Shown in pieces: positions 34,561 to 46,107 of a stretch of DNA of 64,000 bases. A model generated the notes under the pieces. It searched no databases, was not told the DNA's origin, and saw only the letters and a list, made by a program, of their open reading frames with translations. This DNA is from Sepiola atlantica (lineage: Eukaryota > Mollusca > Cephalopoda > Sepiida > Sepiolidae), in contig OY744532.1 of NCBI GenBank assembly GCA_963556195.1, forward strand, positions 80,154,734-80,218,733, in the 5' to 3' direction. The position numbers and the translations under genes were made by a program. Position 1 is the first letter of the stretch, and each line of letters begins with the position of its first letter.

Positions 34561-35309
34561 ACTTAACTGGATACTCCACGAGATCCGAGGAATTCCTGCC
34601 TTGTAATCTAGTAAAATTTAGAAAAAAGACCACAATTAGGATAAATTAAAACGTAATAAAATGACCAATTACTAACTCAAAATTTGAGAGGTAGAATATA
34701 ATCTTGATGAACACTCGTATATGTATGTATCTCATATAGAAATTAAGTGGTTGCCTCAGAAACAGGTCTCTTGGTTTCTGAGAACTTATTGAAAAAGTAA
34801 ATTCGTTTGAGGGATTTTGGCAACAAAGATATACAATGTTGATTCTTACAAATTCACTTGTTTCTTACCTAAGTAAAATGCAAACGAAAAATACACACAG
34901 ACACTATACAAACACACACACACTAGAACAAGGAAATAGTCTGAAAGATTTACTTAATATACAAAGTACGAGATATGTTCAGAAAGTAACACAAATAATG
35001 TACTAAGCATGCATTAAGTCAATAGTAGACACAATTAAAATTCAGTAGTTTTTGTTGCTTGCCAATATTCAATGTAATTATGTACTAATTTGGAAAGAAA
35101 TGCTGACTCATTCATCGAGGATGCAATAATTTAAAAACTGAAAGCTCAGTGTAATGACTTAGATTATTATTATTTTTAATATCAAAAGAGAGGAATAGGC
35201 ATAGGTGAAAGGGGTGGTGAGAGGGATATAGAAAAATGAGGAAGGGGTAAGAGCAAAAGATAGAGAGACGGATTGAGATAGAAGGATTAATTAAAAGGTG
35301 TTATCCACA

Positions 35310-35650
35310 CTTTGTAACCTTTTCTATTTTGTGTTTTTTATTGCCAGTACAATTCCGGGTAGACCTAGTAGATAATAAAGCTGATTATAACAAATTAAGG
35401 ATTAAAAATCAAACCTTCTTTCCTCGTTCTGCTGGCCTCTGGCACTCCCTCCCTGCCTCCTGTTTCCCCAACAGTACTGACATGCAGAAATTTCAAAACT
35501 ATTGTAAACAGACATTTCGCTGCGTCGATCCCAATTTAGGCTGACCGCCCCCCCCACCTTTTCCCCTCTTCTTTTTTCTCAGTAGCCCCTTACGTCTACA
35601 GTGGCGGCCTGCCTTGTTTGGGTTGAACCATGTTTAAAAAAACAAAAAAA
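35310..35650 (+). pseudogene. LINE 3' end (C-terminal RT tail + 3' UTR)
   Basis: The frame at 35329-35544 ends in FPRSAGLWHSLPASCFPN, the conserved C-terminal tail of a non-LTR retrotransposon ORF2 family also present at 48687 and 55123. After the stop comes a shared 3' UTR ('CTCAGTAGCCCCTTACGTCTACAGTGGCGGCCTG') and A-rich tail at about 35635-35650. Copies stop at different 5' points, as expected of 5' truncation. Confidence 0.8.
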
Positions 35651-36068
35651 AACACCGTCAATATTATTTCTTAATTTTGAAACATTTAATGTTGTAATAT
35701 CAAAATTGTACAATCATTCCAGGAGGGATTATCCTTAATCTTTAATCCTTCTGAAGACAATAAAAGCAAACTCTCTCGATTCATATACGTTATTATCAAG
35801 ACAGATGTAAAAAAGTAGATTTATTAACCAATTAAATTTGTTAATAGTAAATGTGTGTTCCACATTTTTAAAATCATTTAATTTGTGGTTTTCACCCAAC
35901 AGTGATAACGCCGTTTAGCCTGTTCATCTTTTATTAAAATTAAAAGTAAAACAAAAAAATCGCAAATATTGATGTGAGATTAAATATAAATGTTTAATGA
36001 CACGCCTTATCAATTTAATTGTGTATATGTATGTGTGTGTGTATGTACATGTATATATATATATATAT
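35651..36068. other. AT-rich spacer ending in (TA)n
   Basis: No gene was found. A TG/TA run at 36021-36068 is the insertion site of the next transposon. Confidence 0.5.
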
Positions 36069-36463
36069 TAGGGTAGGTCGATTTTACACTTTTTTTTAAA
36101 TATTAAAAAAAGGCACGTACCGAAAGTTGTATATAGACCTATTAAATACTCATGCAAAAAATTAGATCAAAAACTTCAGCGGTTTTTTGAGCGTTTGGTA
36201 TCAAAGATCGTAGACAAGAATATACTGAAAATTCCTCGTTTTTGCAAGATTTGCTTGAATACTGGTGTTAAAACCAAATAATTTGTGCATTTAAAATCAG
36301 CGAATGTCCTTTTATTTTATAAAAATGATATTAATTAAAGAAATCTTCAAATTAAAAATTTGCCCCCCCCCCTCATTTTCAGTATCTGCTTTTGTAAACT
36401 ACCCTTTAACGTTATGAATTAAACAGTTATATTTGAATACCTAAAAAAAATGATTTTTTTCTG

Positions 36464-37955
36464 TTATAAGTGAAAATATAACAAGCAAAGAAATAAGGAA
36501 AAACCTAACACTATTTTAATGGAGCTTAATATTGAGTCAAATTGCTCCATATAAGACCCCTTAGACAAAAATGCTGGTCTCAATTTCTGACTCAAAACTT
36601 TGGCTGTAATGTGTTGATGCCTTGCTTCAAAACCATATACAGTTTGTGAAGCTTCTGTTATTAACTTAACTGCCCGTTCCACGCCCTGAGAATGCCAAAA
36701 ATGCAGCATAATTTTAAATCTATTAATTGTGTCCAATGTGTGGCATTAAAATTAATAGGTGGTATTCTTTTTAATCTTTTTCTGGTTGACTCCTCACTCC
36801 TGAAAGAACACATTAATTAATTGAATTATTAAAAAATTCCAATCTGTACTGCTTTAATAATTATGGTGAAATTAGATAAAATCTTTAAAAATCATTCTAT
36901 AAATTGGAATAAATAATTGAGTCAGAAATATATGAATAAATATTACTTACCTAATGGCCAAAATTCTTTTTAAAGCTTCTTCTCTTACTTCAATCTCTTC
37001 AGATTTAACCATGGAATATAGAAAGTTTTCAGGCAGTAAACAAAATGTATTACCTTGTATATTTCTAAATGTGATGTCTTTGATTTCCTGAGGCTGCTCC
37101 TTAATCCTCTGGGTCATATTAAAAATGTGCACTTGCTGATTGTGGAATTTACTATTTCTTTTAATTTCAAACCAAGAAGTGGCATACACATTTACAATAA
37201 AATTTACTACATAGTGTAGTTTTCTCGTGTGCCTTTGTTGGTATGCACCACGAGTCCATAAACACATGAGCTAGATGGCCAAAGTTAACCATCTTGCTTG
37301 GTTTAAAGGACCAATTTTCCAGGAGGTATATCTAGAGTCAACCTTACCTCTAGAAATACCTACTGTGTATTCATAAAGGAGTCTTTGGTCAGAACTAAGA
37401 TCATGTATTTCATCAATTTTAAAAATTGACTCTAGAGGATTGCTAATAGTGGAAAATGATATTTGGGGTAAATCATGGCAATCATTTGAGCATAATTTCC
37501 CCAGAGGGCCACTGAATGTTGTAGGGCCCTTTGCGCAACCATCTATGTTTTTAAAAAGGGCTCTGAAAGGTAGTTTATTATGATGCAAAGAGCAACCAAT
37601 TGTGTGAAGATTTTTAAAGTTTTTTTTCTAAAATTGCAACCATTCCACCTTCGCAACCTGTGTTGGTATTAGTGTTGTCAACAAGTATAGCCTTGATACT
37701 GTTCTCACTGTGGAATTCATGCAAAACATCCACCACTTGATCTGCATGAAAAGCACCTGTTGCACCACTATTAGGAAGAACTCTGTGTCAGATATTTACT
37801 TTCACATGGTGTTTCTTTTGTAAAAGTTAAATGGTGTTCTGGTCCCTTAGTTTTTTTCATAATTCTCTGTCTATTTTCATCCACAATTTCCTTATACATC
37901 AATGTGTCCTTATCCATTCTCCCATCAACTCCAATACATATAATATTTTAGGTGG
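36464..37955 (-). pseudogene. Transposase-like gene, frameshifted, with a 151-bp intron
   Basis: The reading order is a segment reading ICIGVDGRMDKDTLMYKEIV (37946-), VDNTNTNTGCEGG (about 37682-37643), then IGCSLHHNKLPFRALFKNIDG (37600-), FSGPLGKL, LNQARWLTLAI (37300-37271) and MCLWTRG..., ending ALKRILAI at 36951. A GTAAGT donor (36950) and TTCTTTCAG acceptor (36800) bound an intron. Exon 2 carries HSQGVERAVKLITEAS. I remember these motifs from a multicopy invertebrate protein family. At least three frameshifts (about 37770, 37625, 36700) kill it. VDNT and IGC.LH.N may belong to an RNase H-like catalytic fold, but that is inference. Confidence 0.65.
36800..36950 (-). other. Predicted intron of the transposase-like gene
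   Basis: The donor is ATTAG|GTAAGTAAT and the acceptor TTCTTTCAG|GAGTGAGG, with an AT-rich interior and a pyrimidine tract. Removing it (phase 2) restores an open frame into RSEESTRKRLKRIPPINF, which supports it as a real splice pair. Confidence 0.7.
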
Positions 37956-37975
37956 GATAAAAACCCCTGGCTGAA

Positions 37976-38682
37976 ATAGTTTTATTTGTCTACCTCCAAC
38001 AAGGTAAGATGTGACACAAGGTCATGAAAGTGGGATTAGATAAGCCTGCGCTATAGAGGTGAGCACTCTGGCCATTAAAAAATTGACTGGGCAGCCCCGT
38101 CGGCATTCCCCTGTAGGGGCGTCTCAGACAGTTAGCAATAAACTTACTCCTCCCCAAAGAGGGAAAGCAAAGCCTGGGAGGGTGCAACTCCTAGAATTGC
38201 ACAGGACGGACAAGCCCCAATAGACCGGCGTAAATCCAGACCCAAAGGCCCGGACGATACCGATTTATTTGGTGGGGTAAAATCCCCTGGCTGAACTAGA
38301 TTTTATTTATCTATCTCCAACAAGGTAAGATTGACACAGGAAAGTGGGATGAGAAAGCCAGTGCTCGAGAGGTGAGCACTCTGGCCATTTAAAAATTGCC
38401 TGGGCAGCTCCGTCGGCATTCCCCGGTAGGGCCGCCTCAGACAGTAAGCAATAAACTTACTCCTCCCCAAAGAGGGAAGGCAAAACCTGGGAGGTGCACC
38501 TCCTAGAACTGCACAGGACGGACAGACGGGCGTGAATCCAGACCCAAAGACCCGGACGATACCGGTTTATTTGGTGGGTTAAAAAACCCTGGCTGAACTA
38601 GTTTTTATTTATCTAACTCCCACAAGGTAAGGTGTGACAAAAGGTCGGGGAAGTGGGATTAGATAAGCCAGCGCTCGACAAT
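37976..38682 (-). mobile_element. Head-to-tail cluster of GC-rich SINEs (2 full + 1 partial)
   Basis: Three tail motifs (TTTTATTTGTCTACC 37979, TTTTATTTATCTATC 38301, TTTTTATTTATCTAA 38603) mark units of about 322 and 303 bp. Full units contain the same body as the U2-headed SINE. Their 5' part is 'TAGTTCAGCCAGGGG.TTTTACCCCACCAAATAAA.CGGTATCGTCCGGGCC', with no U2 match. The third unit is cut at 38682. It lies inside the DNA transposon. Confidence 0.85.
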
Positions 38683-39150
38683 TCAATATATATTTGTGAT
38701 AATTACATTTGTAAACACAAAATCAACACGTGAATTCAAATTCGCTCGTTGAATTTTCAACCGGTGAATACCATAAAAAATATCCAATAAATAAAACGCC
38801 TATGTAAATAAATAATTATTTATATATAACATTAAATATTATAGTGTTTTATTCCTTTTTAATTTGAATATGTACATTTAATTTCTTAAGAAAAGGAATA
38901 ATAAACTTTAAAATATTTATTATTAAGTAATGTATTACTTTTTTTTGTTAAAACCCGGGTTTAATTTAAGGCGACACATCTGCCGGTGAAATCTAGGCTG
39001 TGAGAAAAAATCTCGATTTATTTGATCTTAAAGTTGCAATGCTCAAATAAATACAAAGTTTTGAAGAAAAATATTTCTTGTGGTAACTTTTGACATTATT
39101 TGGCAACTTTCTTCGAGTGCGATAATTTACAGTTTCAAAATCGACCTCCC

Positions 39151-39153
<3 letters not shown>

Positions 39154-39209
<56 letters not shown>

Positions 39210-39250
39210 ATATATATATGTATCGATGTATGTATGTATGTATGTATGTA
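39154..39250. repeat. (TA)n / (GTAT)n microsatellite
   Basis: TA run (39153-39195), mixed GTATATAT, then TGTATGTA tetranucleotides to 39250. Confidence 0.95.
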
Positions 39251-39983
39251 TAAACAAAAAGAAAAATAAATGTATGCGCGTGGGGGCGCCTACGTACTCA
39301 AACCAAAACTAACCGCACACACACAAACACACCCAGTTATGACAAACACATAACATCCCAAAGGGCAATTATATAAGCGGAGATTCTGACTAAAATCCAC
39401 TAACGAAGATGACCGGAAAGATTGAAAGTCAGAAGCACTAACACTTTTCAAAAACACATAACTTTGAGTCAGAGAAGCAAATGATATGAAAACACATAAA
39501 CACGCACGAATACGCGCTGATGATTTGAAATATGTGTTCTTTAATATAAAAACTAAACATTTGCTACATTATAAAGATACGTTTCAAAACATAAGGAATA
39601 CATTTTATATATCAGTATATGTACGCATGCCAAGTTCATTGTAAATTTGCCCATTATATTTTTTAGTTTCATGAAATAAGTTATTTAACAAACTAATTCA
39701 TTTACCTTCTTGAACATATTCATATAATTATAAGGAAACGCGTGTTTCCTCGTCTCTATCACTCATCAGTGTAGCTAGATAAAACAAGATAAGCATTCAG
39801 GACTTCATAGGTTGAGGTCTGGTGCTCTACCGCGTGTACTAATTATTTTAATACAATTGGTGATTAAGTTTATATCGTATTAAATGAATATATTTATTCG
39901 TATTTTTACGATACTGAAAACTTAAAGTACTCATTTCTTAAGGAAAAGTATTTTACGCAATAATCAATTCATAATTCCCATTC

Positions 39984-40065
<82 letters not shown>

Positions 40066-40690
40066 TGTGTGTTTGTGTGACAGAGAAGTTTAAGTTCAAA
40101 ATCATGCTGGTTTATGAATATTATTAGTATACGCTCTATTTCATATTTTAAACAATAAATATTAAATATTAAGTTCTATTTTGCTTTTAAAAAATTATCC
40201 ATGTCTGAATTGACACTTTAGGATGGAGGTCAACACATCAAACCACAACACTACAAACGTGTTAATCACGCAATCACAAGGCTTGAGTAAGTTAATGGTA
40301 TAGAAGTTATGCCACATATGCTATAGGATTTAGGTGTTTCTCCATCTAGCTACGTATTATTCCGATTAATGAAGCACCAATTTGAATTATTCAATTTAAA
40401 GAAGTCCTTACATAATTCTATGATTCACGCCGAAGAACTTAAACTTTGACTAATTCAGAGAGTATTCAGGTCGTTAGCATCACGCCGTCAATAACGATTG
40501 TCTTTATCCTGAGGAATAGTTTTTAAAAAGTTTATCTACAATAAATTACGCTTTTGGCACAGCACACGAGCATTTTCCATAAAACTATTATAATGGGATT
40601 ATATAGAGAAAATTCTCTCGAATAGTTAAACAGATAAACCGAAAAATGATAGATAAGATGACAGTAAGATATACTGGCAAACATACTATT
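39251..40690. other. Unassigned AT-rich DNA with (TA)n at 39987-40062
   Basis: No gene or mobile-element end was recognised, apart from the long TA run followed by GTTTGTGTGTTTGTGTG. Confidence 0.4.
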
Positions 40691-40694
40691 CAAT

Positions 40695-41025
40695 TTATAT
40701 ATTAGACTAGCAGTGGTTTCCTGGTTTTGCACGGGCAAAAGTGTAACCATCTCCTCTGTCTCTTAATCGGTAGCCCCCTCATCTCCGCGTCCTCTTTTCC
40801 TGGTTGTCCTTTTATGCATGCCCCCTCTCCCCGGTACTCACTCATAAAAGTCCTCTTTACTCCCTGTTCCTACATTGCCCTACAATCTTGCCCCATACCG
40901 CCGCAAAATCTACTCGGTCCCTCTCACCCCTCCGATGTATATCTAAGTCATTGTTTTAAAACATTCTTAGGAGTCGGTGGGAATCAAACCATGAACCATT
41001 CAGCCTGGGTTCTCTATCGCTAGCT
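40695..41025 (-). mobile_element. tRNA-derived SINE
   Basis: On the minus strand, box A TAGCGATAGAG (41022-41012) and box B GGTTTGATTCC (40990-40980) have tRNA-like spacing, giving an internal pol III promoter. A purine-rich, GC-richer body (GGGGAGAGGGGGCATGCATA) follows to about 40700, ending AAACCACTGCTAGTC then AT-rich. No hammerhead core is present. The plus frame at 40727-41023 is a shadow. Confidence 0.65.
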
Positions 41026-41734
41026 TCTCTTTTTTTAAGTCGTAACAATATTATGGTTGCAAAGTCGGAGCTAAACAAACAATAATGCAAATCGATAAAC
41101 CAAATAAAGAATCATTTCCAGACTGAATGAAAATGAACACAAAGTTTAAATTACATGATATAATTGTTTTCGCTAGTTGCATTTACGTTTCCCAGACATA
41201 AAACGTCTTAATACAATACACAAATATAATAGGAATGACAAAAACAACGAAAGTTGTTTGGCGAAAATTAAAAACAAATGTATCGTTTATGTTAAATTTA
41301 GAAAGTAATTCGACCCAAAATAACATTTGATAGACAACTGAGCAGGAGAATAAATGAAAATAAAGATTTTACAAAAGATTTTTGGGTGGAAAGTTGATAC
41401 GTTTTTGTATTGGTACAGCTTTTGAACAAGACAAAATCAACTTGTGCACACGCAGAATGGCGTACAGAAGCGAACAATGCCGAATGAAAACGAACCGGCG
41501 TAAAAATCAAAACGAATCGGCGTAAAAATCAAAACGAAACGGCGACCAAACAGAACAAAAATGTGATATGACATTTAAATCAAGAAAAAAATCACTGTAT
41601 GTACATTTTTATGTACAAAATATTTAGTTTGACAAAATAATTAATTAAAGAATATTATATATTTTTACCTTAGTTAAATTTAATTTCTGGTTTCAGTACT
41701 GGTCCAGCTTTTGTAACAAATCAATAACCGAACC

Positions 41735-41840
41735 GATTTTTAACCTAGCCATAACCTAACTATAAACTAACCATAAACTAACCATAAACTAACCATAAAC
41801 TGAGCCTTAAGTAACCCTAAACTAATCTTAACCTAAATTT
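41735..41840 (+). repeat. Short tandem repeat 'AACCATAAACT' type, telomere-like variants
   Basis: Repeated ATAAACTAACC units of 11-13 bp merge into AACCCTAAAC and CTTAACC. It resembles degenerate (CCCTAA)n. Confidence 0.6.
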
Positions 41841-41887
41841 GATAACAATCCTTTGTAATATATTTGTGTTGTATTTCACTTTTTTCC

Positions 41888-42202
41888 AACCAGGGGGTTT
41901 TACCCCGCCTAATAAACCGCTATCGTCCGGGCCTTTGGGTCTGGATTTACGCCGGTCCATTGGGAGTTGCTGGTCCTGTGCAGTTCTAGGAGGTGCACCC
42001 TCCCAGGCTGTGCCTCCCCTCTTTGGGGAGGAGTAGGTTTATTGCTTACTGTCTAAGGCGCCCCTATCGGGTAATGCCGACGGGGCTGCCCAGGCAATTT
42101 TTAAAGAGCCAGAGTGCTCAAATCCTCGAGCGCTGGTTCTTTCCAACTTTCCTGACTTAGTGTCACATCTTACCTTGTGGGAGGAAGATAAATAGAACGA
42201 TA
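41888..42202 (+). mobile_element. GC-rich SINE, near full body
   Basis: Starts 'ACCAGGGGGTTTTACCCCGCC', runs through 'TATCGTCCGGGCCTTTGGGT', 'TTTACGCCGGTCC', 'GGGGAGGAGTAGGTTTATTG' and 'AATGCCGACGGGGCTGCCC', and ends 'ACCTTGTGGGAGGAAGATAA'. It is the same family as 17665, 18855 and 37976. The U2 head is absent. Confidence 0.85.
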
Positions 42203-42589
42203 TAAACAACATACAATTTAACTTGTTGTTTACTTGTATCGCTTCTTATTATACTAGCGCTTTTGCACCTTTCGGTTGTTTAGGTAAACAGTCAGAAGAT
42301 CCGACGAGAAGTTGGTTTAATATGAATAAAATGCTGTACAAGTACCGATTTTTTACGTATACTTTTCTGAGTTGTTTAATGCGAGTATCGTACTTTAGCA
42401 CTGAGACGATGGCGTACAACGAACAGACATCCCTATATAATAGGTATATGTAAGAGGAGAAAATATCTAGTGTCGGTAATAGAACAACAACACATTCTTG
42501 TAATGAGTGCCGACATTAGATCAGACTGTTGACGTTCCACTCCGGTGCCAGGCAGTTGCTTGCCTAGCCAAATTATCACTAGATTGATT

Positions 42590-43450
42590 AAGGATTCAAG
42601 GATTTAAACAAAAATTGAGGGTATATTGACAGGCGGTAGTTCTTCAGATAAGTTCTATCTCCATAATTCTTGAAAACTGGTACCACAGAAACAATTTTCC
42701 AGCTATCAGGAAGGCAAGATTAAGCATAGCATTTGTAGAATTTGTAGAGGACAGAGACAAGTTAATCAGGGCATTTCTTTATTACTATTACTGGTATAAG
42801 ATCGGTCCGCTAGCTTTGGAGGTGTCAAGGTTTTTTATGATGTCCATGACCTGAGATGGAGGATGAGCAGATTTTCAAGTGTGGCTTCGGTCCGTAATGG
42901 GAATTTAGAGAGGGGAGTAGCTTGCTGAGTCCGAAGTGGTGTTTAAGGCAAAACGCTTGACAAGTAGTTCAGCGTTATCGGTTTCCGTGCATACAGTATC
43001 ATTGTAGTTTGATAACTGGATAATCGTTGATTGTCTATTGTTCACCACACTATTGTAGATTTTCCAGAAATCGCGAGTACCCAATTTCTGTGACTGAACG
43101 AGTCTTTTTGGTTATCTCTCTACACATTCTATTTGCTTCACATATAACTGCCTAACAATTATTTCTTGAGTTTAAAAATGTCTGTCTATTCGCAGTTTAC
43201 TTATGGCGGCCGATTTGTCGGAATGCTCGCTTCTTCTCAGCAATGGAAACTGCACATACCGAATTGAACTATTAAGGAAAGTTGAGGTTGGCTTAAGAAT
43301 TTTCGCATAGGAACATAGGATTCTATGCATGCTGTAACCCATTTGGTTAACTTATTTGTACACTGATCAGCAGGAAGTTAAAAGATTTCACTCCATGGGG
43401 TGTCTCTGATTTAATCTCTGATAGACTCATGTCAGCCTGCTCGTAGTATC
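42590..43450 (-). pseudogene. LINE ORF2 fragment (RT N-terminal region), frame-broken
   Basis: The minus strand reads, in broken frames, RFLENLQ/FWKIYNSVVNNRQSTI, then NYNDTVCTETDNAELLVKRF (about 43020-42950), and later PDSWKIVSVVPVFKNYGDRT and LKNYRLSIYPQF (about 42712-42620). The last matches the RT box 1 of non-LTR elements ('P..WK...V.PVFK..GDR....NYRPISL'). The catalytic YxDD lies beyond the fragment and is missing. Earlier sequence to 43450 is the linker between endonuclease and RT. Stops and shifts make it dead. Confidence 0.75.
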
Positions 43451-43481
43451 TCGTTGTGTTTAGCATGTATATATAAATATA

Positions 43482-43487
<6 letters not shown>

Positions 43488-43547
<60 letters not shown>
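43488..43547. repeat. (TA)n microsatellite
   Basis: A pure AT run followed by GTATGTATG, next to the 5' side of the minus-strand LINE fragment. Confidence 0.95.
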
Positions 43548-43558
<11 letters not shown>

Positions 43559-44890
43559 AAATTAAATATTATTTTCAGATGCGACATTTACCATACTCAA
43601 TAATACTTAGACCCTTATATTTATTAAGCATGAGTTTTAATTCATATCAAATTTAGATAACCCCAACTCTTTTTACTTTATTTTTTTCCTGAAATGGCAT
43701 TGTCAAATGTGGCTTGAGAAGAACGTTTATTCATGTTAGAATATAAGTACAGCTAAATACATCAATTTGCATCTTAAATTGCAGCCAAAATGAAAGCTTA
43801 ATATATCGTCATACAATGAAATAGAGCTTACTGTTTACATATATGTAGATATTAAAATCATTTAAATTAATATTTAGAAGATGAGTCAATTGAAAGCCAA
43901 TTTCATCTCATTTTGGTTCTAGTTTGTGTTCGCATTAATCACACTGTGTACACGTTTCGTACAGTTGAAGATGCTCTGAATAAAGCCTCGCTTCACACAA
44001 CTAAAACAGTTCTAACCCGATAACATGAGTCTTCTCTTTGTTAATATGTTTTATTTTACCGAATTGGATTTACTTCAAGACTGCATTCTCGCTTTTTCAT
44101 CACAGGATACATTGATTACATTTCTAACAATTCGCTTCATAAATACTTTCTAAAAACCTAGACAATTAAACAAATCATAAAATCTCAATATACACAAAAG
44201 TATCATATCAATTAAAAACAATGTTTTTAATTTTGAAAAGTTGACATGAGATATGTGATGATCTTCCTATAGACGGATTATGAATAAATAAATATCAATG
44301 TAGGTTTTATTTTTCTGATGTGTTTTAAAATCTGGTCACTTTAATTCAATAACAACTCTAAGTTTGTATTAATGGAATTATTTGAAACAATGTTCATATC
44401 TTGGATGTTATTCCCACCCAGTTTTGGTCGATTTAGTCTCCGACTTTCTTCAGATGCGTCTTGTTTACCCCTTGATTATATATGTCGAATTATGAAATTT
44501 GAACGAGATTTAAAGCAGCAACCCTTTGTTCAATACCATCTTTCCTCAGATAGAAGTCTTTGATAATTATTAATTATATTATAAGAATCCCCTGTGATGA
44601 GGATTGAACTTTTCATTTCCAGAAAACTTTTACTTAGAACTGATCATATTAAACATTCTAACCGTTTCAACACGTGTCCACATGGGCAAAACGTTGTGAG
44701 AATAACACCCCAGGTGGGAACAGTATCTGAATTGTCCAACTAATACTAATTAATAATCGTTATCTCAAACAATCCGAAATAGATGGTTCTAAATGTTTCC
44801 AATTATTGGATACCTTGGTGAATAGAATTATTCTCTAATTTATAGATATCCATATAAATGCTAGAGTATCAGTGATTAGTGCACGTCATA
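43548..44890. other. Unassigned AT-rich DNA
   Basis: A 63-codon frame at 44372-44563 (+) is unremarkable. I see no gene or repeat structure here. Confidence 0.4.
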
Positions 44891-44896
44891 CACAAT

Positions 44897-46107
44897 GGTA
44901 AACAACACTGGGCACAAGTATAACATTATGTATGAAAAGCAAAATGATGCGATTAAAATAAGAATACAACTATAACATTATGTATGAAAAGCAACATGAT
45001 GCGAACAAAATAAGAATACAACTATAACATTATGTATGAAAAGCAAAATGATGCGAACAAAATAAGAATACAACTGTAACATTATGTATGAAAAGCAAGA
45101 TGATGCGAACAAAATAAGAATACAACTATAACATTATGTATGAAAAGCAAAATGATGCGAACAAAATAAGAATACAACTGTAACATTATGTATGAAAAGC
45201 AAAATGATGCGAACAAAATAAGAATACAACTGTAACATTATGTATGAAAAGCAAAATGATGCGAACAAAATAAGAATACAACTGTAACATTATGTATGAA
45301 AAGCAAAATGATGCGAACAAAATAAGAATACAACTGTAACATTATGTATGAAAAGCAAAATGATGCGAACAAAATAAGAATACAACTGTAACATTATGTA
45401 TGAAAAGCAAGATGATGCGAACAAAATAAGAATACAACTGTTACATTATGTATGAAAAGCAAAATGATGCGAACAAAATAAGAATACAACTGTAACATTA
45501 TGTATGAACAGCAAAATGATGCGAACGAAATAAGAATACAACTGTAATATTATGTATGAAAAGCAAAATGATGCGAACAAAATAAGAATACAACTGTAAC
45601 ATTATGTATGAAAAGCAAAATGATGCGAACAAAATAAGAATACAACTGTAACATTATGTATGAAAAGCAAAATGATACGAACAAAATAAGAATACAACTG
45701 TAACATTATGTATGAAAAGCAAAATGATGCGAACAAAATAAGAATACAACTGTAACATTATGTATGAAAAGCAAAATGATGCGAACAAAATAAGAATACA
45801 ACTATAACACTATGTATGAAAAGCAAAATGATGCGAACAAAATAAGAATACAACTGTAACATTATGTATGAAAAGCAAAATAATGCGAACAAAAAAAGAA
45901 TACAACTGTAACATTATCTATGAAAAGCAAAATGATGCGAACAAAATAAGAATACAACTATAACATTATGTATGAAAAGCCAAATGATGCGAACAAAATA
46001 AGAATACAACTATAACATTACGTATCAAAAGCAAAATGATGCGAACAAAATAAGAATACAACTGTAACATTATGTATGAAAAGCAAAATGATGCGAACAA
46101 AATAGAA
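44897..46107 (+). repeat. 52-bp tandem satellite, about 23 copies
   Basis: The unit AACAAAATAAGAATACAACT + GTAACATTATGTATGAAAAG + CAAAATGATGCG totals 52 bp, with very low divergence between copies. ACTATAACA and ACTGTAACA alternate as the main variant, the former at the array edges. 52 is not a multiple of 3, so no long frames arise. Confidence 0.95.

Larger units (their letters stand above)
36069..39153 (-). mobile_element. DNA transposon, ~3.1 kb, with 17-bp TIRs
   Basis: TAGGGTAGGTCGATTTT (36069-36085) and its complement AAAATCGACCTCCCCTA (39137-39153) match at 16 of 17 positions. Both ends lie in (TA)n, so the target duplication is hidden. Inside is a broken minus-strand gene (36464-37955) and a tandem SINE cluster (37976-38682) inserted upstream of it. 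I cannot place the superfamily from the TIR alone. Confidence 0.75.
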
